Part shown: one piece after another, positions 32,858 to 40,973 of the stretch
Numbering within the stretch: the first letter of the stretch is position 1
Layout: each line of letters starts with the position of its first letter
Assembly: GCA_036008175.1 (NCBI GenBank)
Contig: DASYOB010000102.1
Span: 1 to 60,289 of the forward strand
DNA length: 60,289 nucleotides
Reading direction: 5' to 3'
Origin: DATARH01 sp036008175
GTDB taxonomy: Bacteria > Pseudomonadota > Alphaproteobacteria > ATCC43930 > CGMCC-115725
Translations under genes and position numbers: made by a program
The notes under the pieces: generated by a model
The model's database searches: none
Seen by the model: the letters and a program-made list of their open reading frames with translations, nothing else
Told to the model about the DNA's origin: nothing

Positions 32858-32894
32858 TCCGCCCGACCTCCGACCCACTCTCTTTTTTGGCGCC

Positions 32895-32923
32895 TTGACC
32901 CGGCGCGGGCGGCGCACGAAACT
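32895..32923 (+). promoter_or_regulatory. Candidate sigma-70 promoter upstream of coxS
   Basis: TTGACC (32895-32900) is followed after 17 bases by GAAACT (32918-32923), about 55 nt before the coxS ATG. The -35 is close to consensus and the -10 is poor, so this is tentative. Confidence 0.3.
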
Positions 32924-32979
32924 CCGGCAAAGCCGCGGCTCCGCCGCAGCCAAGGGTTTGCGCGACGAGGGAGGTTGCA

Positions 32980-33486
32980 ATGCAGAAAACGGTGAGCCTG
33001 ACCGTCAATGGCAAGCCGGCGACGGCGACGGTCGAGGGCCGCACCCTGCTGGTGCAGCTGCTGCGCGAGCATCTGGGCCTTACCGGCACGCATGTCGGCT
33101 GCGACACCAGCCAATGCGGCGCCTGCGTCGTGCACGTCAACGGCGAGGCGATCAAGTCGTGCACCTTGCTCGCGGTCCAGGCCGAGGGCGCCAACGTGCT
33201 GACGATCGAGGGCGTCGCCAATGGCGACGAGCTACACCCGATGCAGGAGGCTTTCCGCAACAATCACGCCTTGCAGTGCGGGTTCTGCACCCCGGGCATG
33301 GTGATGAGCGCGCTCGACCTGGTGAAGAACAACCCGAAGCCGACCGAACGCGAGATCCGCGAATATCTCGAAGGCAATCTCTGCCGCTGCACCGGCTATC
33401 ACAACATCGTGCTCGCGATCGCGGAGGGGGCGGCCGTAATGCGCGGCGAGACGCCGGCGCCAGCTCACGGAGTGGCCGCGGAGTAG
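32980..33486 (+). CDS. coxS: Molybdenum hydroxylase small subunit, [2Fe-2S] protein
   Basis: A 168-residue small subunit carrying two [2Fe-2S] clusters that pass electrons between the Mo site and FAD. The plant-type ferredoxin domain ligates by CDTSQCGACVVHVNG and the Cys in KSCTLL (residues about 42-63). The helical domain ligates by QCGFCTPGMVM and NLCRCTGYHNIV (about 100-139). An AGGGAGG ribosome-binding site lies just before the ATG. It is followed by coxL 6 nt later. The family covers CO dehydrogenase, nicotinate, quinoline and aldehyde enzymes. Confidence 0.95.
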   Translation: MQKTVSLTVNGKPATATVEGRTLLVQLLREHLGLTGTHVGCDTSQCGACVVHVNGEAIKSCTLLAVQAEGANVLTIEGVANGDELHPMQEAFRNNHALQCGFCTPGMVMSALDLVKNNPKPTEREIREYLEGNLCRCTGYHNIVLAIAEGAAVMRGETPAPAHGVAAE

Positions 33487-33491
33487 CGGCG

Positions 33492-35870
33492 ATGACTACG
33501 ATCGGAACGCCGATCCGGCGGCGCGAGGACTACCGGTTCCTGACCGGACAGGGAACCTACACCGACGACATCGACCGCCCGGGCCAGCTCTACGCCTATA
33601 TTCTCAGGAGTCCGCACGCCAACGCCCGGATCAATCGGCTCGACACCGGCGCCGCCGCAAAGGCGCCGGGCGTCGTCGCGGTATTCACCGGCAAGGACAT
33701 GGCGGCCGACGAGATCGGCGGCCTGCCCTGCGGCTGGCTGATCAATTCCAAGGACGGCTCGCCGATGAAAGAGCCGCCGCACCCGGTGCTGGCGGTTGAA
33801 CGTGTCCGCCATGTCGGCGACCCGGTCGCGGTGGTGATCGCCGATAGCCTCGGGCAGGCGCGCGACGCGGCCGAGAACATCGTCGTCGACTACGTGGTCG
33901 AGCCGGCGGTGGTCGATCCCGCCGCGGCATTGAAACCCGGCGCGCCGCAGGTTTGGCCGGAAGCGCCCGGCAATGTCTGCTACGACTGGCATCTGGGCGA
34001 CGCCGCCGCGGTCGATGCCGCGATGGGCAAGGCGGCCAGGATCGTCAAGCTCGACCTCACCAACAACCGCCTCGTCCCTAATGCGATGGAGCCGCGCGCG
34101 GCGATCGGCGAGTTCGACCGCGCCACCGGCGAGCATACCCTCTACACGACCAGCCAAAACCCGCATGTGATCCGGCTGTTGATGGGCGCCTTCGTGCTGC
34201 ACCTTCCGGAGTCGAGATTGCGGGTCGTCGCCCCCGATGTCGGCGGCGGGTTCGGCTCCAAGATCTACCACTACGCCGAGGAGGCAATCGTTACCTGGGC
34301 GGCCGGCAAGCTGAAGCGGCCGGTCAAGTGGACGGCCGACCGCTCGGAAAGCTTCATGTCCGATGCGCATGGCCGCGATCATGTCACCCATGTCGAGCTC
34401 GGCCTCGACAAGGACGCGAAGTTCACCGCCCTCAAGGTCTCGACGATCGCCAATATGGGCGCCTATCTGTCGACCTTCGCCACCTGCATCCCGACCTATC
34501 TCTACGGAACGTTGCTCGCCGGCACCTACACGACCCCCGCGATCTACGTCGAGACCAAGGCGGTGTTCACCCACACCGTGCCGGTCGATGCCTATCGCGG
34601 CGCGGGGCGGCCGGAGGCGACCTATCTGTTGGAGCGGATCGTCGATCTCGCGGCCGACGAACTCGGCATGGACCCGGCCGAATTGCGCCGGCGCAACTTC
34701 ATCCCGGCGAACGCCTTTCCGTACCAGACGCCGGTGGCGCTGCAATACGACAGTGGCGATTACCAGACGACGCTCGAACTGGCGACAAAAGCCGCCGGCT
34801 ACGAGGGCTTCGAGGCGCGCCGCCAGGAGGCCGCCCGGCGCGGCAAGCTGCGCGGCATCGGTCTGGCCACCTATATCGAGGCCTGCGGCATCGCGCCATC
34901 TGCGGTCGTCGGCTCATTGGGCGCGCGCGCCGGGTTGTTCGAGGCGGCGGCGGTGCGCATGCATCCGACCGGCAGCGTCACCGTGCTGACCGGCTCGCAT
35001 TCGCACGGTCAGGGACACGAGACGACGTTTGCCCAGCTCGTCTCGGACCGGCTTGGCATCCCGATCGAGCAGATCCAGATCGTCCACGGCGACACCGCCA
35101 AGATCCCCTACGGCATGGGCACCTACGGCTCGCGCTCCTTGGCGGTCGGCGGCAGCGCGATCGTCAAGGCGATGGACAAGATCGTCGCCAAGGGCAAGAA
35201 GATCGCCGCCCATCTGCTGGAAGCCTCCGAGGCCGACATCGAATTCAAGGACGGCACGTTCAGCGTCGCCGGCACCGACCGCGCGAAGACCTTGGCCGAG
35301 GTCGCGCTGACCGCCTATGTGCCGCACAACTTCCCGCATGACGAGCTGGAGCCGGGGCTCGACGAGACCGCGTTCTACGACCCGAAGAACTTCACCTTCC
35401 CGTCGGGCGCGCATATCGCCGAGGTCGAAATCGATCCCGACACCGGCAGGCTGGAGATCGTCAACTTCACCGCCTCGGATGATTTCGGCCGCATCATCAA
35501 CCCGATGATCGTCGCCGGCCAGGTGCATGGTGGGCTGGCGCAGGGGATCGGCCAAGCGGTGCTCGAAGGCTGCGTTTTCGACAAGGAGACCGGGCAGCTG
35601 TTGACCGGCTCCTACAACGATTACGCGATGCCGCGCGCCGACGACCTGCCGGAGTTCCATCTGTCGACGCATGTGACGCTGTGCACGCACAACCCGCTCG
35701 GGGTCAAAGGCTGCGGCGAGGCTGGTGCGATCGGCGCGCCGGCGGCGATCGCCAATGCCGTCGTCGATGCGCTGAAGCCGCTCGGCATCCGCCATGTCGA
35801 GATGCCGCTGACGCCGGAGCGGCTATGGCGCACGATCCAGCAGCACCAGCCGCGGGCGGCCGCGGAGTAG
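33492..35870 (+). CDS. coxL: Molybdenum hydroxylase large subunit, form II CODH-like
   Basis: The 792-residue catalytic subunit binds the Mo-pterin cytosine dinucleotide. Cofactor and structural motifs include DVGGGFGSKIYHYAEE, GSHSHGQGHETTFAQL and VKGCGEAGAIGAPAAIANAV with the conserved active-site Glu. The loop that in true CO dehydrogenases reads AYxCSFR reads AYRGAGR here (DAYRGAGRPEATYLLE near residue 370), the form II sequence. It therefore lacks the Cys that holds Cu in the Mo-Cu centre, so CO is probably not the natural substrate. The substrate could be an aldehyde or N-heterocycle. It directly follows coxS and precedes a palindromic repeat and coxM. Confidence 0.94.
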   Translation: MTTIGTPIRRREDYRFLTGQGTYTDDIDRPGQLYAYILRSPHANARINRLDTGAAAKAPGVVAVFTGKDMAADEIGGLPCGWLINSKDGSPMKEPPHPVLAVERVRHVGDPVAVVIADSLGQARDAAENIVVDYVVEPAVVDPAAALKPGAPQVWPEAPGNVCYDWHLGDAAAVDAAMGKAARIVKLDLTNNRLVPNAMEPRAAIGEFDRATGEHTLYTTSQNPHVIRLLMGAFVLHLPESRLRVVAPDVGGGFGSKIYHYAEEAIVTWAAGKLKRPVKWTADRSESFMSDAHGRDHVTHVELGLDKDAKFTALKVSTIANMGAYLSTFATCIPTYLYGTLLAGTYTTPAIYVETKAVFTHTVPVDAYRGAGRPEATYLLERIVDLAADELGMDPAELRRRNFIPANAFPYQTPVALQYDSGDYQTTLELATKAAGYEGFEARRQEAARRGKLRGIGLATYIEACGIAPSAVVGSLGARAGLFEAAAVRMHPTGSVTVLTGSHSHGQGHETTFAQLVSDRLGIPIEQIQIVHGDTAKIPYGMGTYGSRSLAVGGSAIVKAMDKIVAKGKKIAAHLLEASEADIEFKDGTFSVAGTDRAKTLAEVALTAYVPHNFPHDELEPGLDETAFYDPKNFTFPSGAHIAEVEIDPDTGRLEIVNFTASDDFGRIINPMIVAGQVHGGLAQGIGQAVLEGCVFDKETGQLLTGSYNDYAMPRADDLPEFHLSTHVTLCTHNPLGVKGCGEAGAIGAPAAIANAVVDALKPLGIRHVEMPLTPERLWRTIQQHQPRAAAE

Positions 35871-35880
35871 TATTTTTTTC

Positions 35881-35965
35881 GTCATGGCCGGGCTTAACCC
35901 GGCCATCCACGCCTGCGGCTCGTGGACTGCGTGTCGTGGATGCCCGGAACAAGTCCGGGCATGAC
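35881..35965. repeat. Complete GTCATGGCCGGG palindromic repeat between coxL and coxM
   Basis: An 85-nt dyad: the left half begins GTCATGGCCGGGCTTAACC and closes CATCCAC, and the right half begins GTGGATGCCCGGAACAAG and closes GGGCATGAC, each half itself a hairpin. It follows a T7 run after the coxL stop. A half-copy is at 16472-16501. The element type is common as an intergenic repeat in alphaproteobacteria. Confidence 0.88.
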
Positions 35966-35995
35966 GTGGTGAGGGGATAGGAAGGGAGAGGCCCG

Positions 35996-36787
35996 ATGTA
36001 CGAATTCGATTATGTCAGAGCCGCGAGCCTCGACGACGCCGCGAAGCGGCTCGGCAGCGAGGAGGCGAAGCTCGTCGCCGGCGGGATGACGCTGATCCCG
36101 ACCTTGAAGCTGCGTCTCGCCAAGCCCTCGGAGTTGATCGACCTCGCCGCGATCTCGTCCCTTAAGGGGATCAGCGAGGACGGCAACGCCGTCGTGATCG
36201 GCGCGATGACCCGCCACGCCGAGGTCAACCGCTCGCCAGTCGTGCAGAAGGTGATCCCGGCGCTGGCGGCGATGGCTGGCATGATCGGCGATCCGGCGGT
36301 GCGCAACCGCGGCACGATCGGTGGCTCGGTCGCCAATAACGACCCGGCCGCCGATTACCCGGCGGCGGTCGTCGCGCTCAACGCCACGGTGCGCACCAAC
36401 AAGCGCGAGATCGCCGCCGACAATTTCTTCACCGGCATGTTCGAGACGGCGCTCGCGCCCGACGAAATCCTGACCGCGGTGCGCTTTCCGAAGGTCGACG
36501 CGGCGAACTACCAGAAATTCCGCAACCCGGCCTCGCGCTACGCGATTGTCGGCGTGTTCGTCGCCCGCGCCGGATCGGGCGTGCGGGTCGCGGTGACCGG
36601 CGCCGGTCCTTGCGTCTTCCGCGTGCCGGAGATGGAAGCGGCGCTCGCGAAATCCTTCACGCCGGATGCGATCAAGGACATCGCGATCAAGGATGACGGA
36701 CTTAACTCCGACATCCACGCCAGCGCCGAATACCGCGCCCATCTGGTCAACGTGATGGCCCGCCGCGCGGTCGCCGCCTGCGGATAG
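35996..36787 (+). CDS. coxM: Molybdenum hydroxylase medium (FAD) subunit
   Basis: A 263-residue FAD-binding subunit that passes electrons to the acceptor. The FAD motifs are AGGMTLIPTLKLRLAKPSEL near residue 28 and TIGGSVANNDPAADYP near 105, followed by a C-terminal CO_deh_flav_C domain (AVTGAGPCVFRVPEMEAAL). The last residues NVMARRAVAACG are encoded by a 37-nt stretch repeated 1,073 nt downstream after the inserted gene. The original C-terminus may therefore have been AACA. It is placed after coxL, whereas coxM-S-L is the classical order. Confidence 0.94.
   Translation: MYEFDYVRAASLDDAAKRLGSEEAKLVAGGMTLIPTLKLRLAKPSELIDLAAISSLKGISEDGNAVVIGAMTRHAEVNRSPVVQKVIPALAAMAGMIGDPAVRNRGTIGGSVANNDPAADYPAAVVALNATVRTNKREIAADNFFTGMFETALAPDEILTAVRFPKVDAANYQKFRNPASRYAIVGVFVARAGSGVRVAVTGAGPCVFRVPEMEAALAKSFTPDAIKDIAIKDDGLNSDIHASAEYRAHLVNVMARRAVAACG
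36746..36782 (+). repeat. Direct repeat, copy 1 (coxM 3' end)
   Basis: GTCAACGTGATGGCCCGCCG and the 17 bases after it, ending CCGCCTGCG. It is identical to copy 2 at 37819-37855 in 36 of 37 positions (one C/T difference at position 6) and encodes the last residues of CoxM (VNVMARRAVAAC). Confidence 0.9.
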
Positions 36788-36793
36788 CGTGCG

Positions 36794-37795
36794 ATGCTGC
36801 CGCGCCGTCTCGTGAAACGGCGCGAACTGATTATGTCCGTCGGCGGTACGGCGGTCTTATGGCCGTTCTCGGTACGCGCCGACGTTTCGCGGCCCCGACC
36901 GTTGATAACCTGGTGCTCGGGGCTCTCGCAAGAGAGCGCCGCCCCCGTAGTTGGCGCCTTCAAGGACGGATTGCGGGAACTGGGTTATAACGAAGGGGTG
37001 AATATCGGGGTCGTCTATCGCTTCGGTGACGGGCGCGAGGACCGAATACCCGCCCTTGCTGAGGAACTGGTTGGGCTGAAGCCGGCGGTGATCGTCGCGG
37101 TTGGGACGAACATTGCCGTCGCGGTCAAGAAGCTGACGTCGACAATCCCGATCGTCTCGGGCTTTCTCGCCGATGCAGTGAATCTCGGGCTTATAGAAAG
37201 CTACCCTCATCCAGGAGGCAATGTCACTGGGGTGGCGCCCTATATGGAGGGCCTGCCCGCCAAACAAATGGAGCTTGCGCGGGAAGTCGTACCAGGCGCC
37301 ATCAGAGTGGGCATTCTCGGCAACTTGAATGACCCGAAGGGGCCTCCCCAGCGACGCGAGCTCGACGACGCTGCTCAGTCGCTGGGAGTCAGCGTGGTCG
37401 CGCCGGAGATTCGCGCCCCTGACGACATCGAGGGTGCGATGCAAACTCTGGCAAAGGAACGGGTTGATGTGGTCATCGTGTTGCAGACCACGATGCTTCT
37501 CAGCGAACGTCACCAAATTGCGGTGGCGGCAGCAGCGAGTCGATTGCCGACTGTCTACGGATACCGGGAACATGTGGTCGAGGGTGGTCTGATCAGTTAC
37601 GGCGTTGATACGCGCTGGTGCAGCCGCAGCACCGCCGCATACGTCGACAAGATCCTGAAAGGTGCTGCGCCAGGAGATTTGCCGGTTGAGTTCCCGGCGC
37701 GACTACAACTGGTCATCAATCTCAAAACCGCGAAGGCGCTCGGCATCACCATTTCGCCATTGCTGCTCTCCCGCGCCGACGAAGTGATCGAGTAG
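36794..37795 (+). CDS. Orphan ABC-type substrate-binding protein (TrpX/YtrX-like) inserted in the cox cluster
   Basis: A 333-residue periplasmic-binding-fold protein of the group annotated as ABC substrate-binding (pfam04392 type). A twin-arginine-like start (KRRELIMSVGGTAVLWPFSV) precedes the mature part GFKDGLRELGYNEGVNI-like segment, then VAVGTNIAVAVKKL, TIPIVSGFLADAVNLGLI and PHPGGNVTGVA. These genes are very numerous and often orphan in Bradyrhizobium-type genomes. No permease or ATPase gene accompanies it. Its base composition is visibly more AT-rich than its neighbours, and direct repeats of the coxM end flank it, indicating recent arrival. The ligand is unknown. Confidence 0.85.
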   Translation: MLPRRLVKRRELIMSVGGTAVLWPFSVRADVSRPRPLITWCSGLSQESAAPVVGAFKDGLRELGYNEGVNIGVVYRFGDGREDRIPALAEELVGLKPAVIVAVGTNIAVAVKKLTSTIPIVSGFLADAVNLGLIESYPHPGGNVTGVAPYMEGLPAKQMELAREVVPGAIRVGILGNLNDPKGPPQRRELDDAAQSLGVSVVAPEIRAPDDIEGAMQTLAKERVDVVIVLQTTMLLSERHQIAVAAAASRLPTVYGYREHVVEGGLISYGVDTRWCSRSTAAYVDKILKGAAPGDLPVEFPARLQLVINLKTAKALGITISPLLLSRADEVIE

Positions 37796-37804
37796 CAGTC
37801 GGCA

Positions 37805-37820
37805 ACGGGCGAGCGCCCGT
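37805..37820. other. Hairpin at the downstream edge of the inserted gene
   Basis: ACGGGCG and CGCCCGT (7-bp perfect arms, 2-nt loop) lie 10 nt after the orphan gene stop and directly abut the second direct repeat. It may be a remnant terminator or an end of the inserted unit; no T run follows. Confidence 0.5.
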
Positions 37821-37855
37821 CAATGTGATGGCCCGCCGCGCGGTCGCCGCCTGCG
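37819..37855 (+). repeat. Direct repeat, copy 2 (downstream of the inserted gene)
   Basis: The second copy of the coxM 3'-terminal sequence, in the same orientation as copy 1. Read in the coxM phase it encodes VNVMARRAVAACA and then TAA, so it looks like the original end of coxM displaced by the insertion. Confidence 0.9.
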
Positions 37856-37869
37856 CGTAAGCCGACGCC

Positions 37870-38280
37870 TCAGCCAGAAAGAAGGCGGACGCGGCCGGCC
37901 AGTTCCGGCCGGGTTGCGACGGCGGCAAAACGTCGATCGGCCGTGACAACATGCGTGCCCTGTTGCAGCGCGAGCGCGAGGTAAAGGCAGTCATAGACCG
38001 GGTGCCCGATCTCCATCGCAAGCTTTAGCGCATGATCGAGATGCGGCTCAATTGCAAGCGAAGCAACGGGAGCGTTCCGCAGTTCGTCTAAACGTACAGT
38101 CGCTTGACCCGCTGTGATTTCGCCGATGCATGCTCTGCGCCAAAGCACGTTTGCCGCTTCGGCAAGCCACAACACAGGCGCGATCAATTCGATATCATCA
38201 AGGAGTGCATCCGCGGCGTCGCTATCCGGCTCGCGAACGACCCATTTCACCGCGACGGAAGCGTCTATGACAATCGTCAC
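37870..38280 (-). CDS. vapC: Type II toxin, PIN-domain ribonuclease (VapC)
   Basis: A 136-residue PIN-domain protein. The four acidic metal ligands are D6 (IVIDASVAVKWV), E41 (AEAANVLWRR), D97 (YDCLYLALA) and D115 (TADRRF). VapC toxins cleave tRNA or rRNA when freed from the antitoxin. The start is GTG at 38280, overlapping the antitoxin stop (GTGA), so the toxin is made only after the antitoxin is translated. The pair lies antisense to the surrounding cox genes, directly beside the direct repeat, consistent with a mobile insertion hot spot. Confidence 0.92.
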   Translation of the reverse strand: MTIVIDASVAVKWVVREPDSDAADALLDDIELIAPVLWLAEAANVLWRRACIGEITAGQATVRLDELRNAPVASLAIEPHLDHALKLAMEIGHPVYDCLYLALALQQGTHVVTADRRFAAVATRPELAGRVRLLSG

Positions 38281-38510
38281 CGCTCGTCCCGGTCCTGCCG
38301 GATAAGCACCTCCGACGGGATCGAGATTCGACCGCGAGTCTCCTCACGCAATGCGGCGGCGCGTTCGCGAAAGGCGGCGCGCCCTGCGCGCAAAGTTTCC
38401 TCCAAGATGACGCGGTGCTCGGCCTCGGCGCTTCGGCCGTGTTCGGCGGCTCGTCGCTTCAGTGCCTCGACCACCTCCTGTGGAACGTCACGGACCAATA
38501 GCTGCGGCAT
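38277..38510 (-). CDS. Type II antitoxin, FitA/Arc-like ribbon-helix-helix protein
   Basis: A 77-residue antitoxin starting MPQLLVRDVPQEVVEAL. The first 40 residues form a ribbon-helix-helix DNA-binding domain (LLVRDVPQEVVEALKRRAAEHGRSAEAEHR) of the FitA type; the rest is a charged helix that would block the VapC active site. The upstream Met at 38543 is not supported because homologous sequence begins at MPQLL. Upstream (38511-38543) the AT-richer GCTATCAGACGATAGCA segment, an inverted repeat around TATCaGACGATA, is a likely autoregulatory operator. Confidence 0.88.
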   Translation of the reverse strand: MPQLLVRDVPQEVVEALKRRAAEHGRSAEAEHRVILEETLRAGRAAFRERAAALREETRGRISIPSEVLIRQDRDER

Positions 38511-38524
38511 TGGGCTCTCCGTTT

Positions 38525-38541
38525 TGCTATCAGACGATAGC
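38525..38541. promoter_or_regulatory. Candidate operator of the VapBC-type module
   Basis: GCTATCAGACGATAGC forms an inverted repeat (GCTATC/GATAGC, 4-nt centre) in the short AT-rich interval just upstream of the antitoxin ATG. Antitoxins of this type usually bind such a site to repress their own operon. Confidence 0.5.
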
Positions 38542-38657
38542 ATATAAGTCAGCGAGCTTCAGCGGCCAAGGCCGGGGTGGCGCTGCCGCCGCCAAGACAT
38601 TAGATATCGGAAGCGAGGCGCATGTCCCAACTCATGCGAGGGTCGGCGGCTCGTTAG

Positions 38658-38678
38658 CCCTCTCCCGTCGGGAGAGGG
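38658..38678. repeat. CCCTCTCCC hairpin repeat upstream of coxD
   Basis: A perfect 9-bp stem (CCCTCTCCC / GGGAGAGGG) with a 3-nt loop in the 195-nt space between the antitoxin and coxD, followed by ATTTTGTT. It is a widespread intergenic repeat type; it may also end transcripts entering from the left. Confidence 0.7.
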
Positions 38679-38705
38679 ATTTTGTTGCGACCGGGATCAT
38701 TGTTG

Positions 38706-39641
38706 ATGGCTCGTGGCAATTCCGGCTCGGTTCCGGCCAATGTCGACGACACGCTGGCTTTGCTCGCCAGCGCCGATTACGTCGCCGACCGCTCTCTGGC
38801 GACGGCGGTTCACCTGTCGCTGCATCTGAAGCGGCCCCTGTTTCTCGAAGGCGAGGCCGGGGTCGGCAAGACCGAGATCGCCAAGGTTCTGGCGAGCGCG
38901 CTGAAGCGCCGGCTGATCCGGTTGCAATGCTATGAGGGCCTCGACGTCTCCTCGGCGGTGTACGAATGGGACTACGCCCGGCAAATGATCGAGATTCGCC
39001 TTGCCGAGGCGGCCGAGGAAGACCGCGGCGAGATCGAGAGCACGATCTTTTCCGACCGCTTCCTGATCAAGCGGCCGTTGCTCCAGGCGTTGGAGCCCGA
39101 AATCGGCGGTGCGCCGGTATTGCTGATCGATGAGCTCGACCGCACCGACGAGCCGTTCGAGGCCTATCTCTTGGAGCTGCTGTCCGATTTCCAGGTGACG
39201 ATCCCCGAGATCGGCACGATCCGCGCGCAGCAGCCGCCGATCGTGGTCATCACCTCGAACCGCACCCGCGAGATCCATGACGCGCTGAAGCGCCGCTGCT
39301 TCTACTACTGGATCGATTACCCGAATGCCGAGCGCGAAATGGAGATCCTCCGGCGCAAGGCGCCGCATGCCAGCGAGGCGTTGTCACGCCAGGTCGTCGA
39401 GTTCGTGCAGAAGCTGCGCAAGATGGATCTGTTCAAATTGCCCGGCATCGCCGAGACGATCGACTGGACCGAGGCCTTGATGCAGCTCGACGTATTGGAA
39501 CTGGCGCCACAGGCGATCAACGACACCTTGGGCGTGCTGCTCAAATACCAGGACGACATCGCCCGCATTCAGGGCAGCGAGGCCGCCCGGCTGCTCGACC
39601 AGGTCAAGGCCGAGATCGCCTCCGCCCCTAGAGAGGCATAA
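38706..39641 (+). CDS. coxD: MoxR-type AAA+ ATPase CoxD
   Basis: A 311-residue AAA+ protein. The Walker A is GEAGVGKTEIAK near residue 49, Walker B VLLIDELDRTDEPFEAYLLELL, sensor 1 ITSNRTREIHDALKRRC. MoxR-type CoxD works with the VWA protein CoxE to mature the Mo hydroxylase, in CODH by inserting sulfur and copper. The start ATG at 38706 is preferred over the TTG at 38682. It follows the toxin-antitoxin insertion and resumes the cox order; coxE follows after a palindromic repeat. Confidence 0.93.
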   Translation: MARGNSGSVPANVDDTLALLASADYVADRSLATAVHLSLHLKRPLFLEGEAGVGKTEIAKVLASALKRRLIRLQCYEGLDVSSAVYEWDYARQMIEIRLAEAAEEDRGEIESTIFSDRFLIKRPLLQALEPEIGGAPVLLIDELDRTDEPFEAYLLELLSDFQVTIPEIGTIRAQQPPIVVITSNRTREIHDALKRRCFYYWIDYPNAEREMEILRRKAPHASEALSRQVVEFVQKLRKMDLFKLPGIAETIDWTEALMQLDVLELAPQAINDTLGVLLKYQDDIARIQGSEAARLLDQVKAEIASAPREA

Positions 39642-39648
39642 TTGGCGC

Positions 39649-39719
39649 GAGATTGCTTCGCTTCGCTCGCAATGACAGCAATGGGTGTCATTGCGAGGAG
39701 CGTGGCGACGAAGCAATCC
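39649..39719. repeat. GATTGCTTC intergenic palindromic repeat (orientation 2)
   Basis: A 71-nt dyad between coxD and coxE. The left arm begins GAGATTGCTTCGCTTCGCTC, then after AGCAATGGGT the right arm starts GTCATTGCGAGGAGCG and ends AAGCAATCC. It is the reverse arrangement of the copy at 20746-20820. Confidence 0.88.
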
Positions 39720-39734
39720 AGTCGGGGCTGAGAG

Positions 39735-40973
39735 TTGGCAGTCACAGCCTCGACATCACCTGCACCCGACGGGCGGCTGGTGGCCAATCTGATGCATTTC
39801 GCGCGCACCTTGCGCACCGCCGGCCTGCCGCTTGGTCCCGGCAAGGTGCTGGACGCCGTCGCCGCGGTCGAGGCGGTCGGCATCACCGACCGGCGCGATT
39901 TCTATTGGGCGCTGCATTCGGTGTTCGTCAACCGGCCGGATCAGCGGGTGCTGTTCGACCAGGCCTTCCACGTCTTCTGGCGCAATCCCGAGCTCCTGAA
40001 GAAGATGATGAGCCTCGTCCTGCCGCAGATGAATGTGGATGCGCCGCCGGAGGAAGGCGCCGAGATGCTGCGCCGCTTGGCCGAGGCGCTGCACCCGCAC
40101 CAGGAGGCGCGCGACAGCGAGGAGACCGAGCTCGAATTCGACGCGGCGATGACCTTCTCCGACCGCGAGCAGCTGCGGCAGATGGATTTCGAGAAGATGT
40201 CACTGGACGAGCTGGCCCGGGCCAAGGCGGCGATCGCGCGGCTGCGCCTGCCGATCCACGATCTCCCGACCCGGCGCTATGCCCGAGACCCGCGGGGCGC
40301 CCGCACCGATATGCGCGCGACCCTGCGCGCGGCGCTGCGGTCGGGCGGGCTTATCGAGCTGAAGCGCAAGAGCCGGCGTCTGCGTCCGCCGCCGCTCGTC
40401 GTACTGTGCGACATTTCCGGGTCGATGAGCCGGTATAGCCGCGTCTTTCTGCATTTCATGCATTCGATCACCAACGACCGCGACCGCGTCTATACTTTCG
40501 TGTTTGGCACCCGGCTGACCAACATCACCCGCTATCTGCGCTTCCGCGATGTCGATGTGGCGCTCGACCGGGTCGCCGAGGCGGTCGCCGACTGGTCGGG
40601 CGGTACTCGCATCGGCCAGTGCCTGCGGGAGTTCAACCGGTTCTGGTCGCGCCGGGTGCTGGGTCAGGGAGCGGTTGTACTGCTGATTACCGACGGGCTC
40701 GACCGCGACGCCGGCACCGGTCTCGCGCATGAGATGGACCGGCTGCACCGTTCCTGCCGCCAGCTGATTTGGCTCAACCCTCTGTTGCGCTACGAGGGCT
40801 TCGAACCAAGATCTCTGGGGATGAAGGCGATGCTCCCCTATGTCGACGAGTTCCGGCCGGTGCACAATCTGGAGAGCCTCGAAGCGCTGATCGAGGTGAT
40901 CAGCGGCGCGGCGCACCGGCACAGCGCGGTGGCGATGGCGGGCGAGCGATATGGAATGAGGGAAGAGGCATGA
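39735..40973 (+). CDS. coxE: VWA-domain protein CoxE
   Basis: A 412-residue VWA protein. The N-terminal part RLVANLMHFARTLRTAGLPLG is the conserved CoxE opening; the C-terminal VWA domain has the MIDAS motif VVLCDISGSMSRYSR near residue 225 and LITDGLDRDAG. CoxE partners CoxD in metal-site assembly. The start is probably the TTG at 39735, since no ATG or GTG gives the conserved opening, with a weak ribosome-binding site. The stop overlaps the next gene by ATGA. Confidence 0.9.
   Translation: MAVTASTSPAPDGRLVANLMHFARTLRTAGLPLGPGKVLDAVAAVEAVGITDRRDFYWALHSVFVNRPDQRVLFDQAFHVFWRNPELLKKMMSLVLPQMNVDAPPEEGAEMLRRLAEALHPHQEARDSEETELEFDAAMTFSDREQLRQMDFEKMSLDELARAKAAIARLRLPIHDLPTRRYARDPRGARTDMRATLRAALRSGGLIELKRKSRRLRPPPLVVLCDISGSMSRYSRVFLHFMHSITNDRDRVYTFVFGTRLTNITRYLRFRDVDVALDRVAEAVADWSGGTRIGQCLREFNRFWSRRVLGQGAVVLLITDGLDRDAGTGLAHEMDRLHRSCRQLIWLNPLLRYEGFEPRSLGMKAMLPYVDEFRPVHNLESLEALIEVISGAAHRHSAVAMAGERYGMREEA

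Noticed and set aside
33465..34745. 426-codon minus-strand frame
   Set aside because: Antisense to coxL, whose cofactor motifs are unambiguous.
32980..35870. True CO dehydrogenase (form I)
   Set aside because: The active-site loop is AYRGAGR, not AYxCSFR, so form I chemistry is not supported.
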